A DNA stretch of 64,000 nucleotides from Vampirovibrio chlorellavorus (GCA_903866275.1 CAIPMU010000002.1:1-64000), one strand, 5' to 3'; positions 9,195 to 17,931 are shown, counted from the first letter of the stretch. Made by a program: numbers and translations. The notes: generated by a model from the letters alone, not told the origin.

Positions 9195-9413
9195 TTAATG
9201 CCAGCTTTCGGCGCGGCGCGGATGCTTCATGACCTTGCCCCGCTTGTTGGCCTTCTGGCTCAAGCGGTTCAATGCCTCATGAGCCTCCTCCAGAAAGAGT
9301 ATCCCCTCTCCGGTCTGGCCTTCCAGTTGAAGGGAGATTTCTCCGCCTTCTTCCGGAATCTCGTCCGGTTCTAAATCAAACAGATCATCCCAGATTCCTT
9401 TAGCTGATTTCAA
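9195..9413 (-). CDS. Small acidic protein of unknown function
   Basis: I do not recognise this 72-residue protein. The N-terminal two thirds is strongly acidic (GIWDDLFDLEPDEIPEEGGE, then ISLQLEGQTGEGILFLEEAH), while the last 15 residues are basic (KANKRGKVMKHPRRAESWH). That charge split resembles small nucleic-acid- or partner-binding adaptors, but no family assignment is justified. Support for it being real: an ATG start, sense codon use like its neighbours, and a perfect hairpin about 50 nt downstream that would end its transcript. Against: it is short and no strong ribosome site is obvious. Confidence 0.55.
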   Translation of the reverse strand: MKSAKGIWDDLFDLEPDEIPEEGGEISLQLEGQTGEGILFLEEAHEALNRLSQKANKRGKVMKHPRRAESWH

Positions 9414-9629
9414 GACTAGAGCTCCTTATTCACGTCGTGGGAAATGCGCCCATGATCCAGGCGCAACATTCTTCTCGGCGTTAATTGAAAAAACTTTAAT
9501 CAAGAAACCTAAAAAGAGGTCACTTTTTTATTGCATTTTAAGAAAAAAACCTTTGACCCTAAAGGGAACCCTGCAAAGCAACAGCGTAAGCCCGTTCAGG
9601 GAGCCGTCCTTCTCAAGGTTTCTTGCCTT

Positions 9630-10688
9630 TTAGTTGACGGGCGTGGCAGGCCAGTGGGGGAGGTGGTTAATCTCCGGGATGCGGTGGCAATAGCCGATAT
9701 GGCCCGGTAGATATTCAATGCCTTCGGGGACTTCCTGCTTGCAACGGTCCACTACATAAGGACAGCGGGTATGAAAGCGACAACCGCTCGGGGGATTGGC
9801 GGGGTTTGGCAAATCGCCTTGCAGCAGGGTGCGCTGGCTGTGATCCACGCTGGGATCCGGCACCGGGATGGCCGATAGCAGAGCCTTGGTGTAGGGATGC
9901 AGCGGATTGTGGTACAACTCGCCTGCCGGTGCAACTTCCGCAATCTTGCCCAGGTACATAACGGCAACCCGGTCGCTGATGTACTCCACCACGCTGAGGT
10001 TGTGGGCGATAAACAGATAAGTCAGGTTAAACGCCTTTTTGAGATCCCCCAACAAGTTGAGGATTTGCGCTTGTACCGACACATCCAGCGCGCTGACGGC
10101 TTCATCGGCGACAATAAATCGCGGGTTCAGCGAGATGGCACGGGCAATGCCCACCCGTTGCCGCTGCCCACCGGAGAACTCATGGGGGTAACGCCGGTAC
10201 GCATCTCGGGGGAGGCCCACCATGTCCAGCAATTCGTAGACCCGTTTGGTGAGAGTCGGTCCTTTGTGAAGGTGATGCACCTGTAAGGGCTCGGAAATGG
10301 TTTCGCCCACGGTCATACGAGGATCTAGACTGGAATAGGGGTTCTGGAAGATCATCTGCATGTCCCGGCGCAAGGGCCGAAGTTGGCGGTTGCTCAGGGT
10401 GGTGAGATCCTGATCGTCCAGATAAACGTGCCCTGCCGTGGGACGAAGCAGCTGCAAAATGCAGCGCCCCAAGGTCGATTTTCCGCACCCGGATTCGCCC
10501 ACCACGCCCAGCGTTTCGCCTTGAAAGATGGTGAGATCAATCCCGGTGACGGCTTGTACGTCGCCCACCTTGCGGTTGAAAAAGCCCTTGTGAATGGGGA
10601 AATGCTTGGTCACTCCCTCCAGCCGAATCAAGGGCTGCTGGGTTGAACTTCCGCTCGGTTGTTCCTGAATGGTGGGCGTTGTGGTCAT
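9630..10688 (-). CDS. Oligopeptide/dipeptide ABC transporter ATP-binding protein (OppF/DppF type)
   Basis: This ATPase subunit of a peptide (or nickel) importer is 352 residues long, typical for OppF/DppF. Walker A is GESGCGKS at 64-71, the Q-loop lies in MIFQNPYSS, the signature FSGGQ is at 171-175, Walker B is FIVADE at 191-196, and the H-loop is in LFIAHNLSVV. The family-specific C-terminal extension is present, with GDLPNPANPPSGCRFHTRCP and a third Cys in VDRCKQ; those cysteines may bind metal or an iron-sulfur cluster. The odd point is context: no OppD, permease or binding-protein gene is adjacent, so its partners must be encoded elsewhere. Residues 1-20 are a non-conserved Thr/Gln/Ser tail. 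Confidence 0.9.
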   Translation of the reverse strand: MTTTPTIQEQPSGSSTQQPLIRLEGVTKHFPIHKGFFNRKVGDVQAVTGIDLTIFQGETLGVVGESGCGKSTLGRCILQLLRPTAGHVYLDDQDLTTLSNRQLRPLRRDMQMIFQNPYSSLDPRMTVGETISEPLQVHHLHKGPTLTKRVYELLDMVGLPRDAYRRYPHEFSGGQRQRVGIARAISLNPRFIVADEAVSALDVSVQAQILNLLGDLKKAFNLTYLFIAHNLSVVEYISDRVAVMYLGKIAEVAPAGELYHNPLHPYTKALLSAIPVPDPSVDHSQRTLLQGDLPNPANPPSGCRFHTRCPYVVDRCKQEVPEGIEYLPGHIGYCHRIPEINHLPHWPATPVN

Positions 10689-10776
10689 AGCCTTTCTATT
10701 CTACCTGATTTTTGCCTGCCAATTTTGAAGGGTTTACGCCTCGAAGACCGTTGCAGAAATTACGGCAGAAATGTGG

Positions 10777-13700
10777 TTAGGCCATTCGCTCGAATGTAGG
10801 TTGTTTTGACGCGGTGCCCCTGGTGATTTCCGCATAGTTGAATGGTTCAGCTTTTAATTTAAACGCTTCGGTTTTAGGGTCGAAATCGACGATCAGTTTG
10901 GCGTTTTCCACCTCGGCCAGTTCTGGATTGAAGGTGAGCTCGGTCATCACGTTGGTGGTTACAAAGCGCTGGAAGGTATTTCGGACATCGCGGGCTCCCT
11001 GCTGCAGTGGCGTTGGCTGGGACGGGCTCACGCCCTGACCGTTTTCTCCTGAAAGCGCACTCGCGCTGGTTAACTCAATCAGATGCGCCTTGGCCGACGG
11101 GGAGAGTTCGACCTTCAGGTTATTGTCTTTCAGGCAGGGCTCTTTTTCGTTCATCTCCCGCAGATGATTATCTAGAATGTCGGAGACATGATCTAACGTC
11201 AGCGGATTGAAGGGAATCACATGATCGATCCGTCCCAGATGTTCCGGCAAAAAGCCTTTGCTGCCTTCCTCTGGCTTAGCTGTGAGCAATTGTCGCATTT
11301 GGGTTTCTAGTTGGCGAATGCTCACTTCGCTCGTTTTTGGAGGTTTCGCTTGATCTTTGGGTGGCGTTTGGCCTGATTGCTGGCGATGCTGGAGAATGAG
11401 TTTGGTGACGGCGTCATTGTTCAGGTTGCTGGTGAGAATGACAATGGCGTTGTTGAAACTGACCGGTTCCCCCAGGTTATCCCGCAGTTCACCTTCTTCC
11501 AGGATAGGTAGCAGGATGTTGAAAATATCCGGGTGGGCTTTTTCAATTTCATCAAACACCACCACCGAATTGGGGTTGGTGCGAATCTTATCGAGCAGGC
11601 CACCGTTTTCGTGGCCCACATAGCCGGGCGGGGCCCCCAGAATGCGGCTGACTTCGTGATCGCTTTTGTAGGCCGACATATCGAGGCGCAGAAAATTATC
11701 ATCCATAAATTCACGAGCGATAATCTTGGCCACTTCGGTTTTTCCTACCCCGGTGGGGCCGACAAACAGCATGCTGGTAATGGGTCGTTTGCTCACGCCG
11801 CCAGTTTTCTGGCGTACGATGATTTCTCGCAAGCCTTTCTCGACGGTTTCCAGGGCTTCCGGCTGACCAATAATGGAATGGCTGATCAGGTTTTTGGCAT
11901 TATACACCTTGCCCAGTTCATCCTGAGTGAGTACACCAATGCGCTTGCCCGTTAAAATAGCCAAGGCCTGCTGCAGGTGTTTTTCCTGCAAGGGTGTATG
12001 AGATTGACTGCCGGTGAGGGTTCCTGGTCGACTGCCTGCGGGTTTGATGTTGCGTTCCAGTTCCTGAATTTGCTGCTTCAGATTGGCAACTTCCATTTCG
12101 GTTTCTTTGGCCTGTCGCTTAAAGCGACCCTTTAGGGTTTTTTGGGCATGCAGCGTTTCCAGCCATAGGTTTTTTTCTTCCAGCTTGTCTTTGAGCGCGG
12201 CCAATTCCACGGGCGCATTTTTAGCCAGAGAGACTGATAAACTCAGCAAATCCGTGGCGTTGCGCAGGGTATTTTCCGGCCAAAGTTTTTCAGCCTGAGT
12301 GAGCGCGAGTTCCAACAGTTCCGGGGAAATACCGATTTGTGATTTCTTGTTCTGTTTCTGTTCGTAATTGGCCAATAATGCCAGTTTTTCGGCATGCGTA
12401 AAGCTGGGCAAGGTCAGTTTGCTAAAACGCCCCTGAAAAGCTTTATCGCCATTGAGTGCCGATTTCCGCCAGTCATCCGGGGTGGTGGCCCCAATAAAAC
12501 TCAGGTTTTTCTTTTCCAGAATGCCAGCGGCTTTCATGGCATTGCGCTGTTCATCGCCCAGCATATGTATTTCATCCATAAACAGAATGACGTGCTGTTT
12601 GGGATTGGCCGTTAAATATTTGTTTAGCTGCGTGAATACTTTTTGTAAATCGTCCAGTTTATAACCATCGGTCAGAATGTCCGCATTCAGGTGCACCATG
12701 TGGGCGTCCTGTAGTGCTTCTGGAATGTGATCGTTGTTGGCAATGCGCTGGGCCACACCGCGCACGGCAAAGGTTTTTCCTTCACCGGAAGGCGCGTTGA
12801 GCAAGATATTGTTGCGTTCGCCTCCGGCGCTGAGCATGGCCAGCAGTCGCGCCTCGGATTCACTTCGCAAGAGCACTTTGGGGAATTCCCGGTTTTTGGC
12901 TTGCAGAATCATGTTGGTGCTGTTTCTGGCCAAAGTCGGAACACTCTCTTCAAAGGACTTGGGTTTTTGGGTGTGAGCCTTCCTGTTGCGAATATGGGGA
13001 GGGGTAGACGTCCCGCTGACTGAACTGGTATCGGAATCTATCTGCATTTCCGAGGTTTCGATAGACGCTTCCAGATAAGAAGAGGGTTCCGGTGTTTCAT
13101 TGGTTTCGAAAGACTCTTCCTGATAGGAAGAGGGCTCCGGTGTTTCATTGAGCCGCGTCGCCGCCATACGGGTGACATTCTTGAACGCCGTTGGCGGGTC
13201 TGTTTGCCGCAGGATATTACTAAGTAAGGCCTGAGGTGCATGGAGACTATCTTCCATTGCTTGTTTCAGGGTTGGTTCAATTATGAATTCGCTGGGAGAA
13301 ATGAGTTGAACTTTAAAATCTTCTGCCAACGCACTGGCTAGTGGATTTACCACCTTGAGCACTTCTTGTGGGCTTAACCCGGGGTGATTGGGCAAGAGTG
13401 CGTTTGCCAGTTGCGACGCCTGTTTTTTCTGACTCCTGTTCCGGTTGTCGTTTTGCCAGTGGGTTAAATGGTCTAAAGTAGTGATAGTCGCCCAGACAAT
13501 ATGTTCAGCCGTTAACTCGGGGGCGTGATGTTCTTGCGCCTTTTCGGTGGCATTCTTCAGCACATCCTGAAAGTAATTGGGGAATTGCTGAAACAGTGCG
13601 TCATTTGAAACAACAGGCTGAGTTTTTTTTCTTTTTCCTCTGCTCGCAAAATAAACGCCTGCAAATACCGAAGGTGGTATGGGTGGTGGCGTCAAGGGTG

Positions 13701-13812
13701 GTACCAATGAGCTCGGAGTGGACCGTGGGGGTGTTGCGCTCAGCGCTGGTTGCAGGCGGGATTGCTGGGTTGGACTGGAAAGAATACCGGGTGCTCGTCC
13801 AGAAATGATCAT
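10777..13812 (-). CDS. Divergent Clp/Hsp100-type AAA+ protein with two ATPase domains
   Basis: This 1011-residue protein has ClpA/B/C-like architecture but unusual linkers. Residues 1-60 are Pro/Ser-rich and end in a basic RGKRKK. Residues 80-200 resemble a Clp N-domain (NATEKAQEHH then LTAEHIVWATI). Residues 222-252 hold two 16-residue tandem repeats, and 255-290 are disordered. The first ATPase has Walker A APSGEGKT (340-347), Walker B HVILFMDEIHML, sensor GATT (441-444) and a likely Arg finger at 462. A short coiled coil spans 540-590, much shorter than the ClpB middle domain. The second ATPase has GPTGVGKT (685-692), pore loop GYVG (730-733), Walker B VVVFDEIEKAH and sensor LTSN. Unfolding of protein substrates is expected from the family. 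No ClpP-docking loop was identified, so whether it works with a protease is open. Confidence 0.85.
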   Translation of the reverse strand: MIISGRAPGILSSPTQQSRLQPALSATPPRSTPSSLVPPLTPPPIPPSVFAGVYFASRGKRKKTQPVVSNDALFQQFPNYFQDVLKNATEKAQEHHAPELTAEHIVWATITTLDHLTHWQNDNRNRSQKKQASQLANALLPNHPGLSPQEVLKVVNPLASALAEDFKVQLISPSEFIIEPTLKQAMEDSLHAPQALLSNILRQTDPPTAFKNVTRMAATRLNETPEPSSYQEESFETNETPEPSSYLEASIETSEMQIDSDTSSVSGTSTPPHIRNRKAHTQKPKSFEESVPTLARNSTNMILQAKNREFPKVLLRSESEARLLAMLSAGGERNNILLNAPSGEGKTFAVRGVAQRIANNDHIPEALQDAHMVHLNADILTDGYKLDDLQKVFTQLNKYLTANPKQHVILFMDEIHMLGDEQRNAMKAAGILEKKNLSFIGATTPDDWRKSALNGDKAFQGRFSKLTLPSFTHAEKLALLANYEQKQNKKSQIGISPELLELALTQAEKLWPENTLRNATDLLSLSVSLAKNAPVELAALKDKLEEKNLWLETLHAQKTLKGRFKRQAKETEMEVANLKQQIQELERNIKPAGSRPGTLTGSQSHTPLQEKHLQQALAILTGKRIGVLTQDELGKVYNAKNLISHSIIGQPEALETVEKGLREIIVRQKTGGVSKRPITSMLFVGPTGVGKTEVAKIIAREFMDDNFLRLDMSAYKSDHEVSRILGAPPGYVGHENGGLLDKIRTNPNSVVVFDEIEKAHPDIFNILLPILEEGELRDNLGEPVSFNNAIVILTSNLNNDAVTKLILQHRQQSGQTPPKDQAKPPKTSEVSIRQLETQMRQLLTAKPEEGSKGFLPEHLGRIDHVIPFNPLTLDHVSDILDNHLREMNEKEPCLKDNNLKVELSPSAKAHLIELTSASALSGENGQGVSPSQPTPLQQGARDVRNTFQRFVTTNVMTELTFNPELAEVENAKLIVDFDPKTEAFKLKAEPFNYAEITRGTASKQPTFERMA
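13056..13151. repeat. Two tandem copies of a 48-bp in-frame repeat
   Basis: Copy 1 is 13056-13103 and copy 2 is 13104-13151. They begin TTTCGATAGACGCTTCC and TTTCGAAAGACTCTTCC and both end in CCGGTGTTTCATTG. On the minus strand they encode the 16-residue unit NETPEPSSYxExSxET twice, in the disordered linker of the Clp-like protein. The units differ at a handful of bases, so this is not a very recent duplication. Confidence 0.85.
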
Positions 13813-13877
13813 CTCAATTTCCCCTCCAATAGCCTGATAGTGTTCATTTTTTCAGGTGCTCTGTTGAGCCGGATGCT

Positions 13878-14252
13878 TTACGGCCAGCATTGAACCGGTG
13901 ATGCTTCGTTTGATTCAGTGGTAATTTCAAAATCCAGAAACCCAAATCTGATTCCGTCCAACTTAGGTGTCAACAAAAACTGTTTATTGTGTCCAGTCAC
14001 ATCATTTAAAATGAAATGCTCGATTTGCTCATTAAGAGTGTGCGTGCCACTTGCATGGTGACTTTGATTGATTAAAACCCACTTCTGATGACGATAGTAT
14101 TGCTTAAACCCCTCACCGGAAGCAAGTTTTTTTAAGGATTGGATCATCCGGCAGGAATGGGGCTCAACAAGCGCCTGCCTTTTCACTACAATAGGGAAGT
14201 TAGTGTTTCTTAAAAGTACCGATGAGAGGGGCGGCGTTACCCATGTCTTCAA
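13878..14252 (-). CDS. Hypothetical protein, doubtful
   Basis: An open frame of up to 124 codons that I do not recognise. The first 31 nt overlap the opposite-strand region of the acetyl-CoA synthetase, so a shorter product from ATG 14147 (MIQSLKKLASGEG onward, about 89 residues) is more plausible. The body is polar with a central HTLNEQIEHFILNDVTGHNK and a hydrophobic end DGIRFGFLDFEI. It sits upstream of the Clp-like gene on the same strand. No clear ribosome site. The AT-richer composition matches the other hypothetical genes in this window. Confidence 0.35.
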   Translation of the reverse strand: MKTWVTPPLSSVLLRNTNFPIVVKRQALVEPHSCRMIQSLKKLASGEGFKQYYRHQKWVLINQSHHASGTHTLNEQIEHFILNDVTGHNKQFLLTPKLDGIRFGFLDFEITTESNEASPVQCWP

Positions 14253-16006
14253 CTGTTGAGCCCGTATCCGGCTATCCCACCATTCCTAAGGATCCTACAG
14301 CGGGGCCGTTCAATATGGCCAGTTACGACGATCTTTACCAAAATTTCCAGTGGGAGGACATGGCCAAAGCGCTGAATCTGCCCAGAGCCAATGGCATCAA
14401 CAAGGCCAGCATTTGCATTGATGATCATTCGCCTGAAGTGATGCAGCGCACCGCACTGTTGTGGCAAGCCGCCGACGGCAAAAAAGAGAGTTACACCTTT
14501 GACGATTTGCGCCGGGAAACCAACCGCTTCGCCAACGTGCTGACCGAATTGGGCGTGAAAAAAGGGGATCGGGTGTTTGTCTATCTCGATCGCATTCCTG
14601 AAATTTTCATCACCCTGTTTGGTGCGCTCAAGGTGGGTGCCGTCATTGGCCCCCTGTTTTCCGCCTTTGGTCCGGAAGCCATTCGGGATCGACTGGAAGA
14701 CAGCGGCGCGGTGCTGGTCGTCACCAGCCCAGAGCTAAAAGAGCGTCTGGACAGCATTCGGGGCGAGCTGCCCGCCTTGCAGCATGTGGTCATTGTGGAC
14801 CGCAAGGGCTCTGCCGTAGAACCGCTGCACCCCCATGAGGTTTCTTATGCGGCGATGATGGCCAAGGCCAGCGATCAGTTTACGGTGCCCTACACCGATC
14901 CGGATGATTTTTCCATTATTCATTACACTTCGGGCACTACCGGCAAGCCCAAGGGCGCGGTGCACCGCCATGCGGCCATTATTGCCCAAGCCGCCACGGC
15001 CAAATACATTCTGGATCTGCAACCCGAAAACGATATTTACTGGTGTACCGCCGATCCCGGCTGGGTTACCGGGACGTCCTATGGCATGTTTGGTCCCTGG
15101 GCACTGGGGGCCACCGTGTTGGTCTACGAGGGCGGCTTTAAGGCCGAGGACTGGTATCAGCTGATCCAGGATTATAAAGTGACCGTCTGGTACACGGCAC
15201 CTACCGCGATACGGATGTTGATGAAAGCAGGCGAGGCTGTGGCCAAAGCCTACGATTTCTCCTCGCTACGGCACCTGTGCAGCGTGGGCGAGCCCTTGAA
15301 CCCCGAAGCTGTGGTCTGGGGACATCAGGTCTTTGGTCATGTCTTCCATGATACCTGGTGGCAGACCGAAACCGGCGCGATGCATATCTGTAACTACCCC
15401 TGCATGGACGTCAAGCCGGGTTCGATGGGCAAGCCCTTCCCTGGGGTGGTGGCCGGTATTCTGGACGACGAGTGGAACCCCTTGCCCGCCGGAGAGGAAG
15501 GCCATCTGGCTGTTCGTCCGCAAGCGCCCTCGATTTTCCGTAATTACTGGAAGCGCGATGAGGTCTATCAATCCCGGTTCAAAAACGGCTGGTACATTAC
15601 CGGCGACCGGGCGCGCATGGATGCCGATGGCTACTATTGGTTTATTGGCCGTGCCGACGATGTGATCAACACCGCCGGGCATCTGGTGGGACCCTTCGAG
15701 GTGGAAAGCGCCCTGATTGAGCACCCCGCCGTCGCGGAAGCGGGGGTCATCGGCAAGCCTGACCCGGAGCGGCTGGAGATCGTGAAAGCCTTTATCTCTC
15801 TCAAAGCGGGTTTTGAACCTTCCGAAACCCTGAAGCAGGAGATCAAGAATTTCGTCCGTACCCGGTTGGCAGCGCATGCCTATCCCCGTGAGATTGACTT
15901 TTTGCCCTCCCTGCCCAAGACCCGCAGCGGGAAAATTATGCGTCGCCTGCTTAAAGCGCGCGAGTTGGGCTTGCCTGAGGGGGATACTTCGACCCTTGAG
16001 GATTAG
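14243..16006 (+). CDS. acsA: Acetyl-CoA synthetase, AMP-forming (AcsA type)
   Basis: This enzyme activates acetate through acetyl-AMP to acetyl-CoA. From ATG 14243 it is 587 residues, close to the shorter AcsA form (about 570) rather than the 650-residue Acs. Adenylation motif A3 is YTSGTTGKPKGAVH (228-241). The substrate-binding segment DTWWQTETGAMHI and hinge region ITGDRARMDADGYYWFIGR precede the C-terminal PKTRSGKIMRR, whose Lys is the catalytic residue and the usual acetylation control site. ATG 14222 is in frame, but the only purine-rich site (GAGAGGGG) precedes 14243, so the later start is preferred. Another acyl-CoA synthetase with a different short-chain substrate is possible but less likely. 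A structured repeat follows the stop. Confidence 0.9.
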   Translation: MSSTVEPVSGYPTIPKDPTAGPFNMASYDDLYQNFQWEDMAKALNLPRANGINKASICIDDHSPEVMQRTALLWQAADGKKESYTFDDLRRETNRFANVLTELGVKKGDRVFVYLDRIPEIFITLFGALKVGAVIGPLFSAFGPEAIRDRLEDSGAVLVVTSPELKERLDSIRGELPALQHVVIVDRKGSAVEPLHPHEVSYAAMMAKASDQFTVPYTDPDDFSIIHYTSGTTGKPKGAVHRHAAIIAQAATAKYILDLQPENDIYWCTADPGWVTGTSYGMFGPWALGATVLVYEGGFKAEDWYQLIQDYKVTVWYTAPTAIRMLMKAGEAVAKAYDFSSLRHLCSVGEPLNPEAVVWGHQVFGHVFHDTWWQTETGAMHICNYPCMDVKPGSMGKPFPGVVAGILDDEWNPLPAGEEGHLAVRPQAPSIFRNYWKRDEVYQSRFKNGWYITGDRARMDADGYYWFIGRADDVINTAGHLVGPFEVESALIEHPAVAEAGVIGKPDPERLEIVKAFISLKAGFEPSETLKQEIKNFVRTRLAAHAYPREIDFLPSLPKTRSGKIMRRLLKARELGLPEGDTSTLED

Positions 16007-16022
16007 AGCTTTGCCTCAGGTG

Positions 16023-16182
16023 GTTTGGCTGGTGGGTCTTGAGGGAGGCTAGCCTCCCTCAAACTCCCTCCATTGGGGGCAGTGTTGCCCCCAAACCCCT
16101 CCAAGTGTGCTTTTCTTTCGCGTGGTAGGCAGCCTTTTAGCTTAGGAAAAGAGCCTTTGGCTCTTTTTGGAGAGAGGGCGAG
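16023..16182 (+). repeat. Structured dispersed repeat, copy 1 (three hairpins)
   Basis: About 160 bp shared with 50168-50330 in the same orientation relative to the upstream gene. It contains, in order: a perfect palindrome with 12-bp arms TTGAGGGAGGCT / AGCCTCCCTCAA (16039-16062); a hairpin TTGGGGGCA - GTGT - TGCCCCCAA (16073-16094); a conserved linker TTTTCTTTCGCGTGGT; and a hairpin AAAAGAGCC - TTT - GGCTCTTTT (16147-16167) that could act as an intrinsic terminator. It starts 17 nt after the acetyl-CoA synthetase stop. Confidence 0.9.
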
Positions 16183-16534
16183 TTTTTGTGTGGGGGGAGT
16201 TTTTGTTTTCTGGGGGGTAGTTTACCTCTTCTAAGGAGATTACTCGAGAGGGGAGTGGTTGGGGTGAGGAAAGGAGGGATATGGGGGTGGGGTGAGAGGG
16301 GCTGGGGGAAATGACGTCTTTTGGGGTGGGGGTGAGTGGCGCTTTGTAAAGATTTTCGGGATTGGTATATCGATTGGATAAACTTCGGCTCAAGTTTCCG
16401 GGGAATCAGTCGATGAACTGGGTATATCCTATGTACGCTGCAACACGAGCCCACCACTCTCCATTAGAGTCCATTCCTCTGGAATCCAGTTCTTTAAAAT
16501 TCAGTGCTTTTGTATCCATTGATCGAGGAACCCC
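16183..16534. other. Gene-free, G-rich stretch after the repeat
   Basis: No convincing gene. The first 150 nt after the repeat are strongly purine/G-rich on the + strand (many GGGG runs between 16190 and 16330), which makes long but implausible proline-rich frames on the minus strand. The last 100 nt are AT-richer, contain several TCCATT-like repeats and presumably carry the promoter of the next gene; no clean -35/-10 pair could be assigned. Confidence 0.6.
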
Positions 16535-17899
16535 ATGAGTACATCGATTCCCAGCCTGAAACTCTTTCCCCTTTATAAAAGTGGGCCGATTCTGGATGGG
16601 AAAAATGGCTTGAATGCCGATTCCTCCTTTGTGATTCCTTCAACCCGTTTTCGTTCCACCTACGCCGTGAACATTGTTCCGGAGAGTAATCCCTACGATT
16701 CCAACAATTACCTGACCTTTGGGCCTGATAAAGCCCATCGTCTGGTCAGCAAGCCCATCAGCGCGGCCTCTGATTACACCACCCTCCTAAGTCTCAATAG
16801 TGCCGTGCCGGGGCATATCAGCACGACCACCGTACCTTCCACCGTGCCTGATATTCCTGCCTCCTTCAAGCAACGAGCCTCCTATTACACCGTGACCGAT
16901 GCTAATTTTACGGCCCTGATGGCCCAGGCCAGCTTTCGAATTCCCGGCATTGGCATGGGCCTGCTTGTTACCACCGATGGCAGCGGGGGCGTGCAGTCCG
17001 AGTCTTTAGATCCTGCCGTCTTTGGCACCATGACCCGCGCCAACGCCATTGGGCATAGTCTGGGTTCTCCCAACCGGGCGGAAATCAGCATCAAAGCCAC
17101 CAACAAGGTGAACGATCCCGGCTTCAGTTTTGGGGATGTCTACGCCGTGGAAAACCCCAACGGGCCTCGCAAAACGCCTCCCACGAAAAGTGCAGCTGGG
17201 CCCGATCCCGGTCTGAATGGCCTCAATGCCTCCGGTAAAAACGCGGCCCTCTTCAATGTGGGTGGCCCTTCATCCATCGGTCAGACCAATTTGAATGGCA
17301 TTGGTGCTGGGCTCAATGGCCTGAACCCGGTGCAGGCTCGTCTGGAACAGTTGCAACCCCCTGACAATGGTCTGGGTTTAAGTGGTGCCGATTCGGCCCT
17401 GGGTCCGGAACAGGCCCAGCAAGTGGCTACCAGTCAGGCGGATTATGGCTTGAACGTGAGCAGCAACTATTATCAGCAGATGGCCACTGTGGCCAGCGCC
17501 GCTGATTTACAGCGGCAGAACAGTTATGCAGCCACCTATGCGCCCCAACTGGATCGGATGTTGGACGGGCGGGTGAATGTGATGCCCTGGCAAGCCCCCA
17601 ATGCGCCGACTGCCACTCCCTCGCCGCTCGATTATACATTCCGTTTGCCGATGAGTGGCGCCTTGACCGATGCCACCGCCAGTCAGGGCAAAAACAGTTA
17701 TATCCCCTTCAACATGCAGCGGGGAGAATCCGGGCCGGGCGGGAGTAGTGGCGGTTTTTCCAACCCCAACCCCTTTGCTGGCCGGGGAGGCTTTCAGGGC
17801 AGCATGCAAGGGGGCATGCCCTCTGGCGGAAGCGGCGGTGGCAGTGCTGCGGGCTATAAAATCCCCTACCCTCGTAAAACATTACTCTTTAGCGCTTAA
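16535..17899 (+). CDS. Unknown Gly/Asn/Ser-rich protein
   Basis: I do not recognise this 454-residue protein. It starts at ATG 16535 behind a good GAGGAA ribosome site. There is no signal peptide or membrane helix. Residues 1-200 are Ser/Thr/Pro/Asn-rich with short hydrophobic patches (YLTFGPDKAH near 60; ASFRIPGIGMGLLV near 136). Residues about 220-270 repeat the pattern GLNGLN (LNGLNASG, LNGIGAGLNGLN). The C-terminal 60 residues are a Gly/Ser-rich tail (GPGGSSGGFSNPNPF, then GGMPSGGSGGGS) ending in a basic IPYPRKTLLF. The composition suggests a largely disordered, perhaps surface or secreted protein. It is convergent with the TPR gene, 32 nt apart. No function can be assigned. Confidence 0.8.
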   Translation: MSTSIPSLKLFPLYKSGPILDGKNGLNADSSFVIPSTRFRSTYAVNIVPESNPYDSNNYLTFGPDKAHRLVSKPISAASDYTTLLSLNSAVPGHISTTTVPSTVPDIPASFKQRASYYTVTDANFTALMAQASFRIPGIGMGLLVTTDGSGGVQSESLDPAVFGTMTRANAIGHSLGSPNRAEISIKATNKVNDPGFSFGDVYAVENPNGPRKTPPTKSAAGPDPGLNGLNASGKNAALFNVGGPSSIGQTNLNGIGAGLNGLNPVQARLEQLQPPDNGLGLSGADSALGPEQAQQVATSQADYGLNVSSNYYQQMATVASAADLQRQNSYAATYAPQLDRMLDGRVNVMPWQAPNAPTATPSPLDYTFRLPMSGALTDATASQGKNSYIPFNMQRGESGPGGSSGGFSNPNPFAGRGGFQGSMQGGMPSGGSGGGSAAGYKIPYPRKTLLFSA

Positions 17900-17931
17900 G
17901 ACGGATTAAAAACCCTGCCGCCTCAACCGGG

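Noticed and set aside
16137-16457. Long proline/serine-rich minus-strand frames
   Set aside because: They are the complement of a G-rich non-coding tract next to the dispersed repeat and lack coding features.
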